Source of the DNA: Clostridium sp. CS001
Lineage (GTDB): Bacteria; Bacillota; Clostridia; Clostridiales; Clostridiaceae
NCBI RefSeq assembly: GCF_020443565.1
Contig: NZ_JAIZZN010000003.1
Span: forward strand, 1-64,000
Direction of reading: 5' to 3'
DNA: 64,000 bases
Below, piece by piece: positions 60,089-64,000 of the stretch (the stretch's first letter is position 1; every line of letters begins with the position of its first letter). The translations under genes and the position numbers were made by a program. The notes beneath the pieces were generated by a model, which worked only from the letters and a program-made list of their open reading frames with translations, was not told the DNA's origin and ran no database searches.

Positions 60089-62551
60089 ATGATGAAATGG
60101 TATGGTGAAGCAATTGGAAAAGTAGTTCAAATTTTAAATTCAGATATAAGTTCGGGACTTACTGAAGATAAAATTAAATATATGAGAGAAAATTATGGAG
60201 AAAATATTATACTAAAACCTAAAAAGCCAAGTATTCTAAACTTAGTTATTGATGAAATAAAGCAATTATGGATGCTTATATCCCTTAGTTTAGTGGCTAT
60301 GCTATGTTATAACGGATTATATATTATAGGGTGCATTGTAACTCTTACATTGATAATTAGTATTGCGCTATTAGTTAAGGCGGACTATAAAGAAGAAAAG
60401 AGTTTGAGGGCTATAGATAATTTAAACACGCCTTTTTCATATGTAATACGAAGTGGTAAGGTATGCCAGATAAGTTGTGAGGAAATTGTAGTTGGAGATA
60501 TAGTTTTGCTAGAGAGTGGAGAATATGTTCCAGCAGATATTAGGATAATAGAATCTAAAGGGCTTAAGATAAAAGAGGTTGCAGTAACTGGTGAAAAATA
60601 CGAAGTAGAAAAATACCCTATGGTGATAGAAGGAGAGGTTCTAAATCTTTCTGAACTTAAAAACATAGTGTTTAAGTCTTCTGTTGTTACCCAAGGGGAG
60701 GGGCTAGGTATAGTTATTGCTACTGGCATGGATACGCAGATAGGTGAAATAATAAAGGTGTTACTTGAACAGAAAAACAGCAATAGTGGTTTTAATACGG
60801 GGCTTACTAAGGCTTTAAATAAGATGTCTCTAATTACTGTAGTAGTAAGTATAGTTACTATAGGATTTGCTGTATACAAGAAATTTAATATTAATGAAAT
60901 TATAAATGCACTTATACATATTGGTATAACATTTAATTTGCCAAGCTTTATTATAGTATTATTTATGTTTTTTGAAATTTTATTTATTAAATTTAAGAAA
61001 AAAAACATAGATATAAAGAATATTTCTGTTATATATTTTCTTTCCAATATAACTACAATATTTATGAAGAAACTAGGATCTGTTTCTGAGAATAAGCTTA
61101 TTCTTAGAGATGTATATTGCAATAACATGTATATCGATGTTCGAAATGAAGGTCTTGAAATTGAAGATGCCATAGAAAGAATAATGAGTATAGCATTGCT
61201 TTGCAATGATGCAAAGTTAAAAGTTGAAAATGCTAATTCCTTTGAAGGCTTAGTAGAACAAACAATTCTTAAATTTTGCAGTGAAGCGTCAATAGAACTT
61301 AGTGAAGTTGATAGTAGGCAAGAGAGGATATTTCAAATACCCTATGATTCTCATAAAAGAATTAAAACTGTTGTAAATAGGATTGACAATAGGTATAGAG
61401 CTAATATAACGGGTGTTCTTGATAAGTTAATAAATAAATGTACACACATTTTAGTTAACGGTATAGAAAAGGAAATAAATGATGATGACATACAAGACAT
61501 CATAAGTACGCATATAGCAATGTCTAACAAAGCCTATAATGTGGTGGCGTTTGGATACAGAAACTTTAATTATGAACCAAGTATTGATGAAAATATAGAA
61601 AGTAATTTAGTTTTTGTAGGTTTAATAGGATTTGAGAACCCCACAAAGGAAAGTTCATATGAAACTATAAAAACCTGTAAAGACATTAACGTTAGACTAA
61701 TTATTGATGAAGAGGATAATAAATTAGCTGCATTTGCTTTTGGCAAGCAAGTAGGACTTGTACATAAAAAAGAAGAAATATTATCAGGTATAGAAATAGA
61801 ACATATGAGTAAGGAAGAGTTTGACAGGAATATTGAAAGGATTAGTATTTTCTCAAAGATTTCTCCAAAACATAAGAGTGAAATTGTTAATACTTTAAAT
61901 TCCAAGGGTAATTATATAGCTTCAGTAGGGGATACACTAACCGATTTGGAATATCTTAATAACTCCCAAATATCTATTTCAGCAGGAACCGAATGTAGCG
62001 CTATAGTAAAAAAACTTTCAAGTATATTTATGCTGGAAAATGATTTTAGTGAAATAATTAATTTAGTAAGGTATAGTAAAAGTATTATTAACTATGTAAG
62101 AGAAACAGTATTGTTTTTTATTGCTTCAGTGATGAGTGAGATATTTATTATATTAATAAGTTTAATTATTTTTGGCAAATTGCCATTTGAACTTGTTGAA
62201 ATTTTATATTTAAACTTTATAATTATACCTATTTGTGGGATTTCAATTCTATTACAAAATAGAATTGCTAAACAAACTGTAAGTAATATTGACGGAGGTT
62301 ACATAAGAAGATTCTCTATAAAGAATTCATTCTTAGCTAGTGTCATCTATTTTTCAATGCTTACTTTCATAGATAAGTTGTCCGTTATAAATAATCATCA
62401 TGTTAGTTTTATTATTTTTGCTGTGTATGAAAATATATTTAGCTTAAAGCTATTAAATCAAAAAGGATTTTTTAAAAATAAAATTTCTTATGTACTGATT
62501 TTTTTAAATTTATTACTTCAAGGTATTTTTGTTTTATATTTAGTAAAATAA
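60089..62551 (+). CDS. P-type ATPase homologue lacking all catalytic motifs (pseudo-ATPase)
   Basis: 820 residues in one uninterrupted frame with the full P2-type layout: cation-ATPase N-domain, A domain, TM helices, N and P domains, C-terminal TM bundle. Catalytic motifs are changed one by one: TGES is TGEK (167-170), the phosphorylated DKTGT is KKLGS (Lys327 at the Asp place), TGD is EED (541-543), GDGxND is GDTLTD (614-619), PEGL in TM4 is NLPS (283-286), KGA is TGV (441-443), and the TM6 N-x-x-x-D is NFIIIP. N-domain IPYDSHKRIKTV and FSKISPKHKSEIV in the P domain are retained. Hence probably folded but inactive as a pump. Tandem 16-bp repeats lie just upstream. AAAGGATAGG precedes the ATG. 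Confidence 0.85.
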   Translation: MMKWYGEAIGKVVQILNSDISSGLTEDKIKYMRENYGENIILKPKKPSILNLVIDEIKQLWMLISLSLVAMLCYNGLYIIGCIVTLTLIISIALLVKADYKEEKSLRAIDNLNTPFSYVIRSGKVCQISCEEIVVGDIVLLESGEYVPADIRIIESKGLKIKEVAVTGEKYEVEKYPMVIEGEVLNLSELKNIVFKSSVVTQGEGLGIVIATGMDTQIGEIIKVLLEQKNSNSGFNTGLTKALNKMSLITVVVSIVTIGFAVYKKFNINEIINALIHIGITFNLPSFIIVLFMFFEILFIKFKKKNIDIKNISVIYFLSNITTIFMKKLGSVSENKLILRDVYCNNMYIDVRNEGLEIEDAIERIMSIALLCNDAKLKVENANSFEGLVEQTILKFCSEASIELSEVDSRQERIFQIPYDSHKRIKTVVNRIDNRYRANITGVLDKLINKCTHILVNGIEKEINDDDIQDIISTHIAMSNKAYNVVAFGYRNFNYEPSIDENIESNLVFVGLIGFENPTKESSYETIKTCKDINVRLIIDEEDNKLAAFAFGKQVGLVHKKEEILSGIEIEHMSKEEFDRNIERISIFSKISPKHKSEIVNTLNSKGNYIASVGDTLTDLEYLNNSQISISAGTECSAIVKKLSSIFMLENDFSEIINLVRYSKSIINYVRETVLFFIASVMSEIFIILISLIIFGKLPFELVEILYLNFIIIPICGISILLQNRIAKQTVSNIDGGYIRRFSIKNSFLASVIYFSMLTFIDKLSVINNHHVSFIIFAVYENIFSLKLLNQKGFFKNKISYVLIFLNLLLQGIFVLYLVK

Positions 62552-62641
62552 CTTCACTTTCCTAAACTGGCATAAAATAAGTAAAAGAATGCTGATTAAT
62601 TTAATACTTATTGGATAAGATAAAGTTGTGGAGGTGCTAAA

Positions 62642-62884
62642 ATGCTTGAAAATATATTTGAAACAAAGGTTATAGGAAGTAACACCATTTTTTTAGATAT
62701 ACCAGAAGAAGAGTATTTTATTAATTATAGTAATTTATCAAACAAAGTAGCAGAGGAGATTACTTATAATTATTTCAAAGAAAGAAATAAAGTTGGAATA
62801 CCTCATGTAAAGCATATTCGTGCAATTCCTAATATCCACAATGTTGAGATTGTAATAGAAGTAGAAAAGGATGGAACAATTTAA
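62642..62884 (+). CDS. small acidic hypothetical protein (80 aa)
   Basis: ATG 62642 after TGGAGGTG. Soluble alpha/beta peptide: MLENIFETKVIGSNTIFLDI, EEEYFINYSNLSNKVAEEIT, and a C-terminal RAIPNIHNVEIVIEVEKDG. No signal peptide, Cys or known motif. Lies between the P-type ATPase homologue (90 bases away) and comEC (44 bases), possibly in one unit with either. Function unknown. Confidence 0.6.
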   Translation: MLENIFETKVIGSNTIFLDIPEEEYFINYSNLSNKVAEEITYNYFKERNKVGIPHVKHIRAIPNIHNVEIVIEVEKDGTI

Positions 62885-62928
62885 TATGTTCTTATTAATA
62901 AATGCACTTTTAAGTAGGATAGTTTATC

Positions 62929-64000
62929 ATGTCTAGGCCCTTGGTGTATTATGCAGCAACAATATTTATGGGATGCGTTACTTGTTTGATTTTAATTAAT
63001 AATCTCATTTTAGGTGCAGCTATAGCTGCATCTTTTTTAGCTATAATGTATTTTACTATAGAAAAAAGGTTTTTTTACCTAGTTGTTTGTTTTTTTATCA
63101 TTGGAACTGCAAATTATTACGCTTATTTCAATATTAATTTACCCAATTCACAAAATTTAAAAGTGAGGATTTCTGAAAAGAGCAAATATAATTGCATTGC
63201 AAAATCTGGTAACAAGAAGATTCTATTAGAAGGAAATGTTTTTAAATTAACAGAAGGTAGAAGTGTTTGGGTTAAAGGTAATTTTTATAAAAAAGCAGTT
63301 TATGAAAGAGGGATAGTTGGGACATATAAGGTTAATGATTATAAGATTTGCAATGAGGATTTAATTTCAAAAATTGAAAGTTTTAGAAGAGACTTATATG
63401 AGAAGTTCTCGAAAATACTGGGAAAAGAAAAATCAGCTATAGTAATGGCTGTGTGCTTTGGAGATAGCGGATATATAGAAAAGATACAAAAGGAAGATTT
63501 TAAAAAGTTAGGTATTAGTCACGTTGTAAGTGTATCGGGGCTCCACATGTCTATAGTTTATAAAGCTTTAGAACTTATTATTGGCTATAAGGTAGCTTTA
63601 TTATTCTCTTTTGGATATATGATATTTACAGGTGGAAAAGCATCTACCATAAGAGCGTTTATAATGATTTTTATATTAAAGATATCTAGTAAGATTTATA
63701 AAAAATATGATAGTCTTTCATCTCTTAGTTTAGCAGCGGTTATACTTCTAATTATTAGGCCGTTTTCTATTCTTGATATAGGATTTATGCTTTCATTTCT
63801 TTGTGTTCTCGGGATTATAGTATACAATAAAAAGATGAAAAAAGTTTTATATAGATTGCCGAAAGTGTTAAATGAGTCCTTTAGTTTAAGCATAAGTTCA
63901 CAAGTGTTTTCTATGCCTTATGTAGTTTTTGCTTTAAAAACTTTTAGCATAGGGTTTGTTTTAAGTAACTTATTATTATTACCGTTTTATACTGTGGTGG
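62929..64000 (+). CDS. comEC: ComEC/Rec2 DNA-uptake channel, N-terminal part (cut by window end)
   Basis: Open from ATG 62929 to the last base (357 codons), so the C-terminal metallo-beta-lactamase-like domain is off the window. N-terminal helices (YYAATIFMGCVTCLILINNL, FFYLVVCFFIIGTANYYAY), an OB-like extracellular segment, then the Competence domain: LGISHVVSVSGLHMSIV (the most conserved ComEC block), TGGKASTIRAFIM and RPFSILDIGFMLSFLCVLGI. Forms the membrane channel for single-stranded DNA, with ComEA as receptor. Start chosen for AAGTAGGAT upstream; the exact first codon is moderately certain. Confidence 0.9.
   Translation, partial: MSRPLVYYAATIFMGCVTCLILINNLILGAAIAASFLAIMYFTIEKRFFYLVVCFFIIGTANYYAYFNINLPNSQNLKVRISEKSKYNCIAKSGNKKILLEGNVFKLTEGRSVWVKGNFYKKAVYERGIVGTYKVNDYKICNEDLISKIESFRRDLYEKFSKILGKEKSAIVMAVCFGDSGYIEKIQKEDFKKLGISHVVSVSGLHMSIVYKALELIIGYKVALLFSFGYMIFTGGKASTIRAFIMIFILKISSKIYKKYDSLSSLSLAAVILLIIRPFSILDIGFMLSFLCVLGIIVYNKKMKKVLYRLPKVLNESFSLSISSQVFSMPYVVFALKTFSIGFVLSNLLLLPFYTVV

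Noticed and set aside
60385-61206. 273-codon minus-strand frame inside the pseudo-ATPase gene
   Set aside because: Composition is that of antisense reading of A/T-rich membrane-protein codons (Ile, Leu, Ser, Thr); no start signal. The plus-strand protein has clear homology in its layout.
1-64000. CRISPR array or IS element
   Set aside because: No regularly spaced direct repeats of the CRISPR type and no transposase gene were seen; the dispersed 33-bp repeat is too scattered for a CRISPR.

Overview
The window looks like a chromosomal piece of an endospore-forming, anaerobic, Clostridium-type Firmicute. The base composition is strongly AT-rich, and most genes have purine-rich AGGAGG/GGGGG ribosome binding sites with frequent GTG and TTG starts. 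It carries spore-cascade homologues (Spo0B-, Spo0E- and SpoIVFB-like), MinCDE with MreBCD, the full selenocysteine machinery, and a V-type (not F-type) ATPase operon. I would place it in Clostridium sensu stricto or close by; the species cannot be read from the sequence.

Region 1 (1-8160) is a decaying mobile island, probably phage-derived, that abuts the 3' end of tRNA-Leu(CAA). It holds an endolysin-type amidase, a holin-like gene split by a -1 frame change, a second degenerate copy of that gene, a secreted protein, a DUF4065 (Panacea) toxin-antitoxin candidate with its own promoter and flanking inverted repeat, wreckage of a LexA-type repressor and its neighbour, a Spo0E-like phosphatase, a frameshifted DUF4236 protein, and small XRE and ribbon-helix-helix regulators.

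Region 2 (8250-16600) is core chromosome: glutaminase, polA-coaE-lytic transglycosylase, tRNA-Leu(AAG), msrA, a Met-rich acidic protein, an acetyltransferase-like protein, and a c-di-AMP (ydaO/yuaA) riboswitch in front of an NlpC/P60 cell-wall hydrolase. Region 3 (16800-31700) is the cell-shape and division block: SPOR protein, DUF4321, maf, radC, mreBCD, PBP2, minCDE, rodA, mgsA and a SpoIVFA/FB-like pair. Region 4 (29900-41700) runs radical SAM pair, RNase G, L21 leader with rplU-prp-rpmA, a Spo0B-like gene, obg, yhbY, nadD, yqeK, an LCP protein, ridA and a pseudouridine synthase. Region 5 (41740-48990) has a D,D-carboxypeptidase, comEA, and selD-selA-selB with tRNA-Sec; SelD itself contains an in-frame UGA (Sec14). 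Region 6 (49060-58010) is a nine-gene V-type ATPase operon. Region 7 (58300-64000) has small proteins (a zinc ribbon and an 11-cysteine peptide), a MORN-repeat protein, a P-type ATPase homologue that has lost essentially every catalytic motif while keeping an intact 820-codon frame, and the start of comEC, cut by the window end.

The most unusual signals are four. First, the intact but catalytically dead P-type ATPase at 60089-62551, with a Cys-rich peptide gene upstream. Second, a dispersed repeat of about 33 bp, found six times on the + strand and mostly just after stop codons; one copy supplies the last codons of selA and two are joined by long hairpins at 37400-37600. Third, the split holin-like gene, whose two halves keep the same -1 register in a degenerate second copy and which carries an A_AAT_TTA slippery heptamer. 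Fourth, several unassigned structured intergenic elements (3288-3371, 29674-29758, 49063-49165).
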